Source of the DNA: Saururus chinensis
Taxonomy: Eukaryota; Streptophyta; Magnoliopsida; Piperales; Saururaceae
Assembly (NCBI GenBank): GCA_035235625.1
Contig: CP141140.1
Span: 46,433,351-46,497,350 of the forward strand
Direction of reading: 5' to 3'
DNA length: 64,000 nt
The notes under the pieces are model-generated. The model was given only the letters and a program-made list of their open reading frames with translations, searched no databases and was not told the DNA's origin. The translations under genes were made by a program, and so were the position numbers. Shown piece after piece: positions 12,201 to 25,100 of the stretch. Position 1 is the stretch's first letter. Each line of letters begins with the position of its first letter.

Positions 12201-12955
12201 TCTTCGAGAGTCGAGTTATCCCTGAGTGAATACATATTTGATAGTATTAATTATTGAACAATGGTTGTGAGATAATTAATAACATTATTTAATATTTCTT
12301 GTTTAATTAGACAAGTGGAATGATCAAAGAACTTGCAAAAAATGTAGGTTGAAAATACTTAAGCATTGCATCTGTGAGGCTATGCTTCTTAGGATAGTGT
12401 AGTTTTAGGTAAAACTACGTCTAGATCTGATCTTGTTGGAAACATTGGAGATGTTGTATAATGAGTACATAGGTAACTAATATCGGGTGATGTTGGCCCG
12501 ATCCAAAAAATATTAATTAATACTTTTGTCCTTTTGAAGCTCTTCTCCTTAGGCAGATAGATTCCATTGTTGTTGTTGTAGTTGTAGTTGTTTTAATTTT
12601 GTTAGTTACAGATTCTCCATGCGACGACAAGTAAAACGAGGGGGCGAGCAAAAGATGAAGTTCCTCATTTATGCAATTATGGTACGTAATGGATCTTTAG
12701 CGTGAGAGTCAACTTGTTATTTATTTTCAAATAGATGATGGATTTGTACTGAGATGGATGAGTTATTCTTATTGAAATTTGAGATGTGTAGTAATATCAT
12801 TTGATTTGATATTTGTATTTGTGAACCCCAGTTATCACGACTTGGATATTTAATCACATGGTTTATTTTTTATTTATTTTTAAAAAAAAATTCTTGTGAC
12901 TTACTACTCATGTTATTTTGAAAAGGCTTTTAAAAATCCAAGTTGTGACATTAAT
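9220..12955 (-). mobile_element. Solo LTR A (long LTR family 1), minus orientation, with TSD
   Basis: The LTR is 9225-12950 (3726 bp). On the minus strand it opens TGTCACAACTTGG and closes ...GACGTTACA, giving TG...CA ends. It is bounded by an exact 5-bp duplication TTAAT at 9220-9224 and 12951-12955, so insertion was by an LTR element and one LTR remains. Its reverse complement aligns by eye with solo LTR B (30379-33786): both share an end block with GGGATTAGG, GGGTAAACAGG/CGGGT and a TTTCAAAGCTCTTTCTGTCTA segment. No PBS, polypurine tract or protein domain occurs inside. Length and termini suggest the Del/Tekay type of Ty3/gypsy elements; that is inference. Confidence 0.85.
9860..10430. other. 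GC-rich island inside solo LTR A
   Basis: About 570 bases much richer in G and C than the surrounding LTR, with repeated CGGCCGG and GGCCAA words. It gives chance open frames in several frames (up to 141 residues), none with a recognised domain. A similar island sits at the equivalent place in LTR B (about 32540-33060), so it belongs to the LTR family and is not a captured gene in this copy alone. Confidence 0.6.
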
Positions 12956-12984
12956 GTATGGGTGTGACGTGCACAACACTGCCA

Positions 12985-13006
12985 TTTTTGGTGGCACCAC
13001 CAAAAA
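12985..13006. repeat. Near-perfect 10-bp inverted repeat
   Basis: Arms TTTTTGGTGG (12985-12994) and CCACCAAAAA (12997-13006) are exact complements separated by two bases. It lies about 17 bases before a TATA box in a GC-richer patch, so it may be part of a retroelement promoter. Confidence 0.8.
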
Positions 13007-13022
13007 AGGAGGCGCCGCTGCT

Positions 13023-13030
13023 TATATAAG
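13023..13030 (+). promoter_or_regulatory. TATA box of a probable LTR promoter
   Basis: TATATAAG within GCTTATATAAGGGGAGG, in a GC-richer context than its surroundings. It fits the U3 core promoter of the LTR remnant described for this interval. No host gene follows. Confidence 0.45.
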
Positions 13031-13837
13031 GGGAGGAGGGGGTTCAAAATAAACCACATACTTTGTTTTTCTATTTCTAAGTCATTTTAAGTCTGATTTT
13101 AAAAAATATTCTTGACTAAATTAAGGGCTTTTTGTGCAATGGAATGTGTTATTTTTAGGATTTGTTACTCTAAAATAGAGAAACTTTATGAGATATCTCT
13201 TGTCTTCGTATTCAAACTTCTTTTACCAAATTCTGAGTCGTTTTAAATTTGATTTGAGTAATTCAAGAGGTATTTTTTCCTAAATCAAGCATTCCGGATG
13301 TCATGGTGGGATTATTTTCTTAGTTAGAGAGCTCTAAAGCCCAAAAAAATCTAACATCTAAGTACAAAGAGTTTGGCTCGTCATCTTCAAATGCGCGAGA
13401 GAGAGGTAGGGGTTTTGATGAGCATGAAATATATATCTATTATATATATATTTTTACCTTATTTGCTAGTATAGATTAGGTTAATTAAGAGTTAAATATA
13501 GTTTATTTAGATTAAGATAGATATTATTATTTTAGTTTAATTATTAATAATTTTGTAGTTATTAGTAGTTTAGACAAGTATTTAAATCAAGTTAGAATTT
13601 TTGTTACTTTCTACATGTCTAAAGTATGATATTTTATGTTTTGTAGGTAAAGTGCGCTTATCAAAGTACTTGGACGATGTTAGGAATAATTCAAAATAGT
13701 CTTGACATGTTTTAAAGTGATTTGGACAACTTTTCGGAGTTATAAACAAGTTGAAAATTAATATGGATACGAAGAAAAACATAATGAACAGAATATAGAC
13801 TGTCCAGGAAAACTGTCTAGATTGGAGAAACACTGTA

Positions 13838-13950
13838 GCCGTTCAAACGGGCATCTAGGGCATTAGAACGGGATAACGTGATTTTGAAGAAAAACTCAGT
13901 GTAAGCGTTCGAACGGGCATGCAGGGCGTTCGAACGACATAACGCTCAGT
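13838..13950 (+). repeat. Paired-palindrome module, two units 66 bp apart
   Basis: Two units. Unit 1 (from 13838) has CCGTTCAAACGG, a GCATCTAGGGC spacer, then a decayed second word AGAACGGG. Unit 2 (from 13904) has GCGTTCGAACG, spacer GGCATGCAGGGC, then CGTTCGAACG again. Both units are followed by ATAACG. The same layout and 66-bp spacing recurs at 58909-59013. Confidence 0.75.
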
Positions 13951-14860
13951 TTCCTTATTTGACCCAAATTTCAATCCTTTTCATATTGGACTTCTTCCTA
14001 CATATCTTATGCCTATAAAAAGACATATTTGGCTTGAAATTGATGGATTCCAGTAGATTTTCTGAAGAGAAAAAGGAAGAAGAAGATGAAAGAGAAGCTA
14101 AAGCTTTCAATAGAGATTCAAGTGCTTTTTCTTCTACAATGGAAGGCTAGACTTTTCTTTTACTTAGGAGTTGATGAAGCTATAGATAAGTTTCAGTTTT
14201 TTTTCTTTTTAATTTAGATCTCAGTTGTGAATGATGACAATTGTATGATATGGATTTTCTTTTTAATGGAAGAGCTTTTAATGTTTATTCAAATCTATGT
14301 TGATTTATTGTCTTGTAGATGATAGATTGATGTAGTTTTGATATTTACATCGATTCTAATTTCTGTGATTTAGATGAGATGATCATACAATAGTTTTAAT
14401 GTTCAGATAATTAATGACTTGGATGAGTTATACTAAGATTTGACGGGTCATGCCTATAGCTAGTTTAGTGTAGATGATTGGTGCTATTGTCGAAGATAGT
14501 TCATGCCATAAAATTTAATTAATGATTCTTTCTGAAGTAATTCTAGCTTGTAGCTGAGAATACTTGTTCATATTCACACTAGATTTAGATTAAAAGTTAA
14601 GGAATTGTTATGGTTCTATAGTGGATTCGATTTTCTAAGTAAATTCCATCATATTAATCTCTTGCTTTTAAACTAGTTGATTCCTTTATTTTACTTAATT
14701 AAAGTTTAAGTTCTTTCTACTTTTTATTCAACAAATTTCGCTTTAGATTTAGTAATAATTCATCCGTCCCTGAGGTTCAACAACCCTTAAATACTTATCC
14801 TAGTACAATTACCTTGTATACTTGCAAAGGGTTTAATTATAAACGATCAGGTTTTTGCCT

Positions 14861-16080
14861 TATCTTATGGCATAAATGCTTATTTTGGTTATCTTTTGAA
14901 ATTAATATTTATATGACTAGCATGCTATACATTAGAGTTAATCTCAAGTTATGTTTTAAGATTTTCGTACATATATTCGGTTTTTTGAATGATTATCCAT
15001 TAGAGTAAGATATGATTTATATACTGTGACTTTTATGATTGCCTCGTATATTTGTTTTAGCGAATGTTCTATCCTTATCTTTTGATTATAAATTATACAC
15101 GTGGTAGCATGCGAGATAGGAAAAAACTAGCTTCACCACTATTTTAATTAGGAATGACTAGAGTAGATTTGACAAGCGGTTTTAGAGAATCATTCTTTAT
15201 AAAAGGATGATTTTTAAGAATATTTTCAAAAATACATATAAGCATGTAGTTTGAGTTACTTAAATGGGATAAAGAGAGGAACATTGTCTCGTTGGAATGA
15301 GTGACCAACCCTATCTTTGTGGCCATTAATAGGGATGCCCCCATAGTTTGTAGAGACGAGGCTAGGGTTTTTGAAAGGATAAAGATTAGGATATAAAGTT
15401 TTGAAAGAAAAATTATCCTTTATGAGTCTGGGAACTCCAGATTGTTTTGGTTGTCCGAAGCTATTGTTGGGTGCCCCGATAGAGCTCTATAGATTAGAAG
15501 AGGGCACCGTTATAATCTGGTTTATTGCATGATACACACTTTTGACTGGTTAGCCCAAACGAAGGGTGAAAAACCTTGGTTAGCCCCTAACGAAGGGCAG
15601 AAACCATTAAAAAGGTTGCCCGCACTAGGGTAGACAACATTCACAAAATAAAAATACCTACAAAAGTTAACAAATAAGTTTTGATTGGACTTAACAAGTG
15701 GGCCTAAGATAAAGTTTACTTCGACTCACTTATCAAATCCAACCAAAGCTCTAATGTGAGTTTTTGAGAAGCATTTTTTATGTTCTACTTTGACAGTGAA
15801 TTGAGCGTAAGGAACACTTGAGAAGTATCATATTTTAAGATAATGTATATATTAATATACATTAGTATAACTATGTACCGTTAATATTGAAATCGAACTG
15901 TTCTAAGGCATTCCTTACATTAAAGAGGGAGCATGAAAATTACTTCCGAGTTCATGTTGTATGTTCTTAACATAAAATATCATTACACATCAAAAACTTA
16001 CATACGTACGGAGCCCACTTATAAATTACGATCAAAACTCTGGTGGATTTTGTTGGCTTCTTAGTGGAGCCAACAGAATA
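14861..16080. other. Intergenic DNA upstream of ALG7
   Basis: AT-rich, no gene recognised. A phrase GGTTAGCCC..AACGAAGGG occurs twice about 35 bases apart near 15550-15600. A hairpin repeat copy lies at 15772-15823. The last ~90 bases before the ALG7 start become GC-richer and probably hold its 5' UTR and core promoter, but no TATA box can be assigned with confidence. Confidence 0.45.
15772..15823. repeat. Hairpin repeat, copy 1
   Basis: TTTTTATGTTCTA...TGACAGTGAATTGAGCGTAAGGAACACTTGAG. The TATGTTC and GTAAGGAACA ends are partly complementary. Related copies lie at 28251-28299, 28360-28400, 60215-60256 and 60278-60317. Confidence 0.6.
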
Positions 16081-16175
16081 AACCGGACAAAATCATCCAA
16101 CACCCTCCCAGAGTCGCAGACCCGCTGCTACTTGGCTGCTGCTTCTTCTCCCCGCGGAGAACTTCACCATCTCCA

Positions 16176-19100
16176 ATGGCGGTTCGAAGGAAATCCGCGG
16201 CCAACAAATCGAACCCTCAGCCAAATACCAGCGAAACCCAAAACGCAGAAACCCCTTCCAAAGGAGATCCCCCACTCCGCCCCCCGAAGCTGGGTTTTAT
16301 CCTCGCCTTGTCCTCCGTCCTCCTCACCCCCTTCTTCTACCTCCTCCTCTTCCACTACCCGATTGATGCTGAGCTTCGGAGATCAATTTTGATAAGCTCG
16401 GCCATGAGCTTCGGTGGGTTTCTTGCGGTCATGCGGGTGATCCCGGTGGCGTCTCGGTACGTCCTGAGGCGGAACCTGTTCGGTTATGATATCAATAAGA
16501 AGGGGACCCCTCAAGGAGCCATCAAAGTGTGAGTATTTCTAGTTTACATACATATTATTTGCGTTGATATGTTTTATGATTGTTGTTTGCTGAAATTTTT
16601 ATGTTTGCTTTTACCTTTTTTTCCTAATTGGGCTGGCTATGAAGTGTTATTTACGTTCTTTGTTCTGATGTTTATTCATAAATATATATTTTTTTAAATA
16701 ATCGAAAGTGGTACTACCTGTCTTCGAAATATATTGATCTTAAAATTTTGTTTTACATATATTTCCTTATTTTCTAATTTGAAAATTGCAATTTCTGGGT
16801 TTCATTTGACTAATAGTTCAATGTTGAGATTGGATCATTCTTCAGCGTATTCTAACTGGTCCAATTTTACTTGTTTATGCTTTTTGTTCTTTTCTTAATT
16901 TTAAAGATTTCTCAACTGCAGTTATATAATTTTCTAATCATAAATATTTCTCTACTTGTTTTATATTAGCTCGCTCATCAAAAAATGAATTGCTGACTTG
17001 CCTCAGGGTAATAAAGCTCTATTAGTATGGAGTGGAGATATGCTAACTGCTGCTTTTTATCTTGTTCATAAAAAAACTTTTAAATTCGTTTTGAAATAGC
17101 TTACTTATCAGGAAGGCAACTTTATTTAACTTGTTATAGCCTACTGTTAACTTAAATACTTTCTTTGTGTAGGCCTGAATCACTAGGAATTGTTGTTGGC
17201 ATCGTTTACCTTGTAATTGCAATAGTGTTTCAGCAATTCAATTTTTCTGCAGATTCCATTGTAAGTATTCCTTGCCCTGGTATTTATATGATAATATTCT
17301 TTCATATGTGTTAATTCTTGTCTATTTTTATTTTACTGCTTCAGTTTTTTTCATGGCTCCTGAATGAGTGGTTAATATAACTTTACAGTGGCTTGTGGAG
17401 TATAATGCTGCATTAGCGTCCATCTGTTTTATGATTCTACTGGGGTTTGTTGATGATGTCCTTGATGTGCCATGGAGAATGTAAGTTCTTACAGTTTAAA
17501 GTTCTTTTCTTCTCTTTGATTTTGTGTGAAGGAACAAAATTAAAAAGAATTTGACAACTAGGTCCTAAAGCAGGAAGATGTTAAGGAAGTTTTCTATTAC
17601 CAGACAATACTTTGGCTGTCTTTTTATACATCTATGTAAATGTGAAGAACAGAAAGTTATTGTTGCCCTCGTTTGCTGCTCTGCCCTTGTTGATGGCATA
17701 TGCTGGATCTACGACTATCATCATTCCAAAGCCTCTGATTCCATATATTGGGATGCCAATTTTGGATCTTGGCAAGTTGCTTTTCTTAACACGTGTGATT
17801 TTCTTTTTTTAATTAGGTTTTAGATGACGGAAATGTAGAAGGATGTTATGGAATTTTTATGTAGTTTGTGAAGTTCTGATTGTTTGTTCAAATATCTCTT
17901 TCTTATTGCAGGTATAATATATAAAATTTACATGGGTCTTCTGGCAGTATTTTGTACAAACTCAATAAATATCCATGCTGGAATAAATGGCCTTGAAGTT
18001 GGGCAGACAGTTGTTATTGCATCTGCGGTAAGGAAAGAATTTATGTTTTTATTTTGGAATCAAGCAAAAACTGCTATTAAAAGTCAATTATGTGTCTTGA
18101 TGTGCAACAATTTTCAGTATCTTTCTTCAAACATTGAGCTATGCATTTGATAAGGCACACACTTGTATTAACCAACCCAAATGCACTGTTTTTACCTTGA
18201 ATAGACTGGAAATATGACTTGGTTCAATAAGCTCTAGTACTAGTTATGGTGTGTTTTTTGACTTCGATCATTGTCTCTTGAAACCACGATGAACCGCTGG
18301 TTAAGCACTAATTAATCTCTTGGAACTTAGGGCAATGAATATTTGAGAAATTTCCTGGTTTAGTTTGATTCACCTCCACAATGAGCTTGGGTCATGTGAA
18401 ATTGATGCTAAAAGATGAATAGGATTGAAAGGGATAACTTGATATTTTCCCACGAAAGTATAACCCATGCTGCTAATGCAACATATGTTTTGAAGGAATT
18501 GACTACTTAAATTTGTACAGTGCAACTTGATTGAACCCGCTGCTAGACCAAGTCCAACTGGACCATCCATTTTTGTGGTTGTTTTTTTATACAAATTTTT
18601 AAGATTTAGGTTGGCCTTATTTTTAAAACATAGATAACATAAACCATGGTTTGCTTTTTAACTGCAAAATTCGGGAATTACTACTTGCTTGTTCATTCAA
18701 AACTTTTTGCAGCACCAGGACATCTGTATGGTACTAATATTATTTCTAGCAAATGTTCATTCCGCAATTTGTGATGAACTCTAGAAGTTGAAAGGGAGGG
18801 GAAGTTGGTACTGTTAGTGAATTATAAAGCTTGGAACAATATTCCTTAACGCACTAATTTGAAATTTAACAATTTGCATTAATCTGGCAACAATAAGTAG
18901 CAAATAAATTTGGTATTAGTTATGAGATTGAACAGGATTGACATACTTCATAATAAATCCAGGTTCCCAATGAATGCCTACATTTATATGTACATTGGGA
19001 TATACATTCATAGTGCTGGTTTACTAAAATGTAGCTCATTGCCGGAAAATGGTACTGTCATCGGCTATTTTACAATGTGTAGGGTTAGCATGAAAGAAGT

Positions 19101-22100
19101 CCACCTTCCATAATGTTTTAGGATCAATCCCTTCAATCTGCGATGCGGGACCTACTGAATTCTAATTCAACAAGTAAATGAAGTGATTTTAGTTCACTTC
19201 CATAATTTATGGAAAATAGTAAGGTTGGTCTTGTGCCAACTATAAGGTGAAATTGGTAGCCAACTACAGCATGTAGTATTTCCACCGTCTGATTTTGGCT
19301 ACACAACACTTCTATTGTTGGTCCCCATTTGTGTTGTGAGCTGCAGTTAATTACTTCCACAACTGCCACCATCATTACCTTGAGTCATCAATCTGGCTTT
19401 GGTGACACAGACTTTATATTGAATGCGAACTCAGTTGTAATCACCTCCATCTGCCTTGTGTTTTGCCTTTTTTGTTTTACTATATAATGTTTAATTACAT
19501 TTTGCTATGCAACTGGAATGTTTTGTCAATCATCATGTTGATATTTGTTGCCACTGGACCCAGATATGGGGCCAACATGAGTGAACTAAATTGTGGCTGT
19601 TGGATAATCTGTTTGTCTGCATCTGTCCGTTTGGGTAGTTAGGCTATTCCTTAGCACCTCAAGCTTTAAAGGCAACTTGGTTTCTAACATGGTATCAAAG
19701 CTAGGAGGTCCCTTTTTTATCCCCGCCCATGACTTTGTGTTTTGTAATTAGTGCTTGGCTGTGTAGAGGTGTTGGATAATCTATTTTCCATCCATATGTT
19801 TGGGCCAATATGGGCTTATAATACATTGTTGGGCTGTTCCTTAACAACTCGAGCTTTTGAGGCAATTTGGTGTCCAACAGAGGCTAGGCGTGATTTTCAT
19901 GTCCCATTGATAAGGCCACTATTGTGGCATTTGCTGTTGAATATAATGGAATCAAGCTTGTATCTATTTGAAACATTTTTGTCATGCTGACCTGTGTAAA
20001 GATATTACAGAGCAATGAGCCTCAGCTCAATTGTTGAAGACATAAAAGCTGTGCCAAATTTGCACCGCTTGAGGTGTCTATTCAGCTGAGGTTAAGTAAA
20101 GTGCTCTATGTGTCTACTTCAATATTCAAGGCAAGCAAAGGCCATTTGAGAAGGCCGAGCAGCATCAGGTTTGGCTCATTCACAGCCTGACAAGTATGGC
20201 CAAAGGGACCTTTTAAAAATAGAGGCATAAGAGTCCATAGGGGTGAAATGGCCATATTTTGACACGAATTGCTTACAGATGAAGCTTGAGTCAAGTTTTG
20301 TCTCATGCAATGAAGATCATCATGTTTTATGAAAGAAAGATTGAGAAATTTCTCCTTAATTGTCGTAACTAATATTTTGAGGTCAATCTGTGGCTGATTC
20401 TAAGTGTTTGTCATTGGGCCAGAGTCTAGTACAGACCACATGAAGCACATAATTCAGTAAACATGTGCCACCTTTTGGGTTCAATATGCTGACTGTTCTT
20501 CTCTAATTGACATATTTGTCAACTCTATACTTTTATATACCTTGTAATTGAAACCTATATCTGTTTCTGCAGATCTTGATACACAATGTGATGCAGATTG
20601 GAGCTTCAACTGACCCTGAATATCAACAAGCTCATGCTTTCTCTATTTATCTTGTTCAGCCATTTTTAGCTACTTCTGTGGCTTTACTTTCCTATAATTG
20701 GTAATATTGATACTTTTAACATCTTTGGCACATTCTCTTAAGAAATGTGTTCTCATTTGATTTAGTGTTTTCATGTTTTTTGCTTAACCTACAACATCAA
20801 GGTATCCATCTTCTGTTTTTGTTGGTGACACCTACACTTATTTTGCGGGAATGGCCATGGCTGTAGTGGGCATTCTGGGGCACTTCAGGTGAGCATTCCT
20901 TAAATGTCTTCTCTTCATTTTGTACTTGGAAAATTGTTTTGTCAGAACGGATGTTATATACGAAATAGAGGATAGGCTAGTTGGCTATTTTGGCCAATTT
21001 AGAGTCATACATAATACATTAACTGCGAAATGTTGTCTGTATGGTTGGTTGAGTTTGAGCATGGTTGTGAAAGAGATGCTACATAGTGACGTGTAACTAA
21101 GCCATTTCATGTCATCTTCATCAAGCATTCTGTCATGAGAGAGAAGCTGATAAAAAACATGCCAACCTTCATTGGACCAATTTTGAATGCGCAAAACTTT
21201 AAATGCCTTCTACCCGGAGACGGAACTACGTTGTGAGATTCAGAGCTTCTCCTATCTCCTCCCTCTTCTTTCCTCCAGAACTTGATTCTCTAACAATAAA
21301 TGCGCCTACTGGCCCCCCAGGCTTTGAGATCCTGGTTCGTCCCTGCTTCTACCTACGGGTGAATGAGTTCAAACTAGAATCTATTTATAATTTTGCATTA
21401 ATTTTTAAATTTCAGTGTTTTTGAAGTTCTTCTGTCAATTTGCTATAGCACATTTCTGGGATTAAGAGAGGTCATTCACTTTCTTAGAGTGTACTCTAAA
21501 TCTATTGTGTCGGATTGTTGCATGAGTATTTTCTCATTTTATGTGCTGACTTAGGTTTTTGTATGTGTATTTTAAATTTTCTTTGATCACATTGGTAGCA
21601 AGGACATTAGTGGCCATTAGTTAATATGGGCCTCGATCTAAGCCGCAGTGTTAGTGAATGGCCAGTTAAATCTGGACTCATGTTGGGCTGCACTAAAACC
21701 AGTTGGCGAAGGGCCCAATGCGCAGTGGAAATTGTGCTAATCTCTTACTTAGATGTTATCCTCTTTATCAAATTAGATTCCCAAAGATGGGAAGTTGAAA
21801 TAAAATCTCGGGAGGGCACACTCTGATTGGATGGAAAAGATTATACCCGCATTCCAGGGGGGAAGTTATCTTTCTAGCTAGAAAATCACAGCCAAGTAAA
21901 TTGGCCAGCCAGTGTCCCTTCTATATATCTACTGCAACCCATTCCTTCCCTCTCACATCCGCTCATCTCTCTCTCTCTGTCCTCTTCTTCATCTTCCCTC
22001 TCTTTGTCTTTGCCACCTTCAACATCTCCACTTCCGTTAGCAAGACAAGCAGGTTCCTCCTGGCTAGAGACCAAGGAGGAAATTGAGGAGAGCAAGGGAC

Positions 22101-25100
22101 AACCAAGGTTCAAGAGCCCAAGTCACGAGCAGTGTTGGGTAAGGATTTTTTGATGATTTATTTGGATGTTTAGGAACATACAAACCTTGGACAGTAAAGC
22201 CCTACTCATAGAGTTAGACCCCTTATTACAATGATTGAATTCTACTAAGACTGGGATAAAATCATTGGCTTAGATTAAACTAGGACTAAACAAAGTCTAA
22301 CTAAACTAGGAAGTAGAAATCCTGCTAACAACAGAAATAATTAAATAAGCGAAATCTTATAATGAAAGATGTGTAGCCCATAAGGTGGATAGACGGTCCA
22401 TAACAAACACACAACATATTGAAAGGATAAATTGGGTGGTCAAGGGATCCTTCATTGCCCTCTTAAATCCATTGATGACATCTGTTTGTACTCAACAAGG
22501 TTTGAAACCAATACCATATCTCTCCAAGAGTCAGGGCATCGATGTGAGATCAAGAGCGGGCAGCCATCCGCCTTGGAGCTGTTGCATGCTCATTTTAGTG
22601 TGAAATCCTTGCCCCTATGGACACCATGATAAGTTTGATGAAAACTTGGTTGCATGGTTTGCAATCTCTTGTCTTGGCGAGGACCCAAGAAAATAGGGCA
22701 TCTCTCTCTTCCTGTTTATGTGAATTTCCAAATCTCGGTAAATCTTGCCCAATCTTGGTTCTGTTTTAAAAAATAGATTATAGAAAATGCCTTATACCAC
22801 ATGTATTGAGTATGTTCCTTCTTTGTAATTTGTAGTACATATATTCTTGCACAAGTAGAATATATTCTTTTGTGCATCTTTACTCAATTTCCTCTTAAAT
22901 CCCTCGTGGTGATGAACACTTTGAACCTCCTTGTCACTCAGTTTACTCCGAGATTGGAAACCTTGCTTGGTTGTGTACACACTATATTATAAACAAGCAC
23001 ACTTATGTACAAACATGAAGACACATTCATTTCACTAATACCTATTTACCAGCAAATGACTCTGTCCCGACCTTGCTCCGATACCACTTTAGCACAGCCT
23101 GGATTTCTAAAGGAATTTGTTTCTCAACTAATTAAATCCGTTCATTCTAGATTGCATAATAGAAATGAGCTTCTCAGACTTTTCCATGAGAAAATCAGCT
23201 ATTATGACTTCAAGTGTTCGCTCGAGGCGAGTCATGGTACAGTTGCCGCCTTGCTGTTGTCCTTTCGAGCTTGTCCTGGAAACTGCATGCATTTGAATAC
23301 TCAGTGGGGTATCCTAGTGTGAGCTTTCGAAAGCCTAATAAGGAATTCATATTGTAACATCCAACTATATAGATCATGCCATGCATACATGCAATGGAAA
23401 TAATAAGTGGTACTCCATAAGCATATCATTATAATTATTATTCAATTGTGTACATTTGTTTAGCTAAACTTGGTGTGTTCTTGATGCCCTAAACAATTTG
23501 AAGCTCACTGTCTGAAAGTCTTACTTCACCTTATCTTACCTCTTAACTCAAGCCAAATGTGAGAGCGTCCTTAATTAGGCCAGCCACGTGCACTCAGATA
23601 TACCAAACTGAAAACTAGGAGTGAACTTGGGTCTTTCACACTTGGGTCATTCTTGTGATATTTTTAAAATTTTTCTTAGTGTTCTCATGACATTAAAAAA
23701 TAACATTGAAAGAGAGTCTTGATCTTTGCTACTTAATTAACTTTTCACTTGCTCTTTGTTACATGTTATTCTTTATTCCCCATCCTTGCCCCAAGATTAA
23801 GAAATATAGCATTCTGATGCAGGATGTAGTTTGAGGATTGCTGGAAATCAAGGGATTCCCAGTTGGCTAGGGGTAGTTAGAGAGGGAGGGCTGAAATTTT
23901 GAGTATATAAAATGGGTGAAAGATAGGGAAATATTGAAAGGTAAGAGAGGGATAAACTCTAGGACTTCACACCTAGAGGGTTTCCGCCAGAGTCTGCACC
24001 AGTGGTCAATGAGAGGATAAATCCGCAGAGTAGGCATCACGGGGCACTACTGGGATCAGCACTGGCAGTATTCCTTTGGGCACTGGAGGGAGGTCAGAGT
24101 CTGCACCATCTAAGGGGGTGGGGGAGGCTTTAATAACTTTGGGAAATCTTTTCTCAATTCATAGTCTATTTCATTCATTCATAGGAGTGCCTTTTTATAG
24201 GCTTATACATAAGAAGAGGAATTTTGTAACACATTTATGATCCAATTAGTGCTTACTATAATTTGCCAAAATACTCCTCAAACAGGAGAAAACCAATGAC
24301 ATAAAATTAAATTAACAGAAGTTCCTAACATAAAATCAAGGCCAGCTAAGTCAAAAGACAAGTTAATCAAAGGTCGGCCTTATTCAAAAACTGGCTACGC
24401 CATCCAAAGGCAGGCCTGATGGGTCTTGGACCTCTGCCTATAGACTTGAATAAGATGAGGGGATCTGGGCCTGCTAGTGTCTTAGTTGATGCTTGCATCA
24501 CATTCTCACATTCAAGCAATACAATGCATAATTAGGTCCACATTCATTACCAAATATTACATGCTCCACCGCAGTAAGTCTTTTCCTTTTTCAAAACATT
24601 GGTTTTTTTGGTACGGTCAAACTTAAATGGTCAAAGTCAACTTATGTGGGCGTTTGTGGTATGAATTTGTGTTTTATGAACGAACTTTCATAGTTACTAT
24701 TGGAGCACCACAATGGGTCTCTAAATTGATACATGTGACGGCTGAAGGAGTTAGTTAACCCTGGATGGGAGTAAATTGGTTTTACAAATAGATTTTCAGG
24801 TCTATCCTGGATTCCTTTTCTTAGAAATCAAAAGCGTTGTAGAAATAGCATTCAAACTAGGGAAATCAAGTCCAAAACCGGTTGCAGCTTTTGAAATTGA
24901 CAAGCTATTCTAGAAACTCTTTCTAGCCAAATAAATCATACTCGTAAATTGAAAATATCAAATAATAACATGGAGAACAAAGAAATCAGAAAACACAAGG
25001 ATTTGTTGTGGCTCAGTCCCAAAAGACAACATCTACTATTCCGTGTGAATTATAGCTTCTCCACCGGCAGCCACTATATGCTAGCCTTCTGGTAGCCAGT

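Larger units (their letters stand above)
12956..14860 (+). mobile_element. Probable Tat/Athila-type LTR remnant
   Basis: The right-hand part (about 14760-14857) reads TCCCTGAGGTTCAACAACCC, then CTTGTATACTTGC, then GATCAGGTTTTTG. That succession resembles the end of LTRs of Tat/Athila Ty3/gypsy elements just before their primer-binding site, as I recall the family. The primer-binding site itself is absent. A TATA box preceded by a strong inverted repeat lies near 13.0 kb, and a paired-palindrome module lies at 13838-13950. No flanking duplication or paired LTR was found, so both boundaries are uncertain. Confidence 0.45.

Noticed and set aside
21203..21424. 73-codon frame with an arginine-rich start
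   Set aside because: No homolog recognised, lies in an intron, and no splice partners seen.
23820..24600. Separate gene or LTR inside ALG7 intron 7 (TATATAAAATGGG near 23905)
   Set aside because: Promoter-like words only; no frame, PBS, paired repeat or duplication could be shown.
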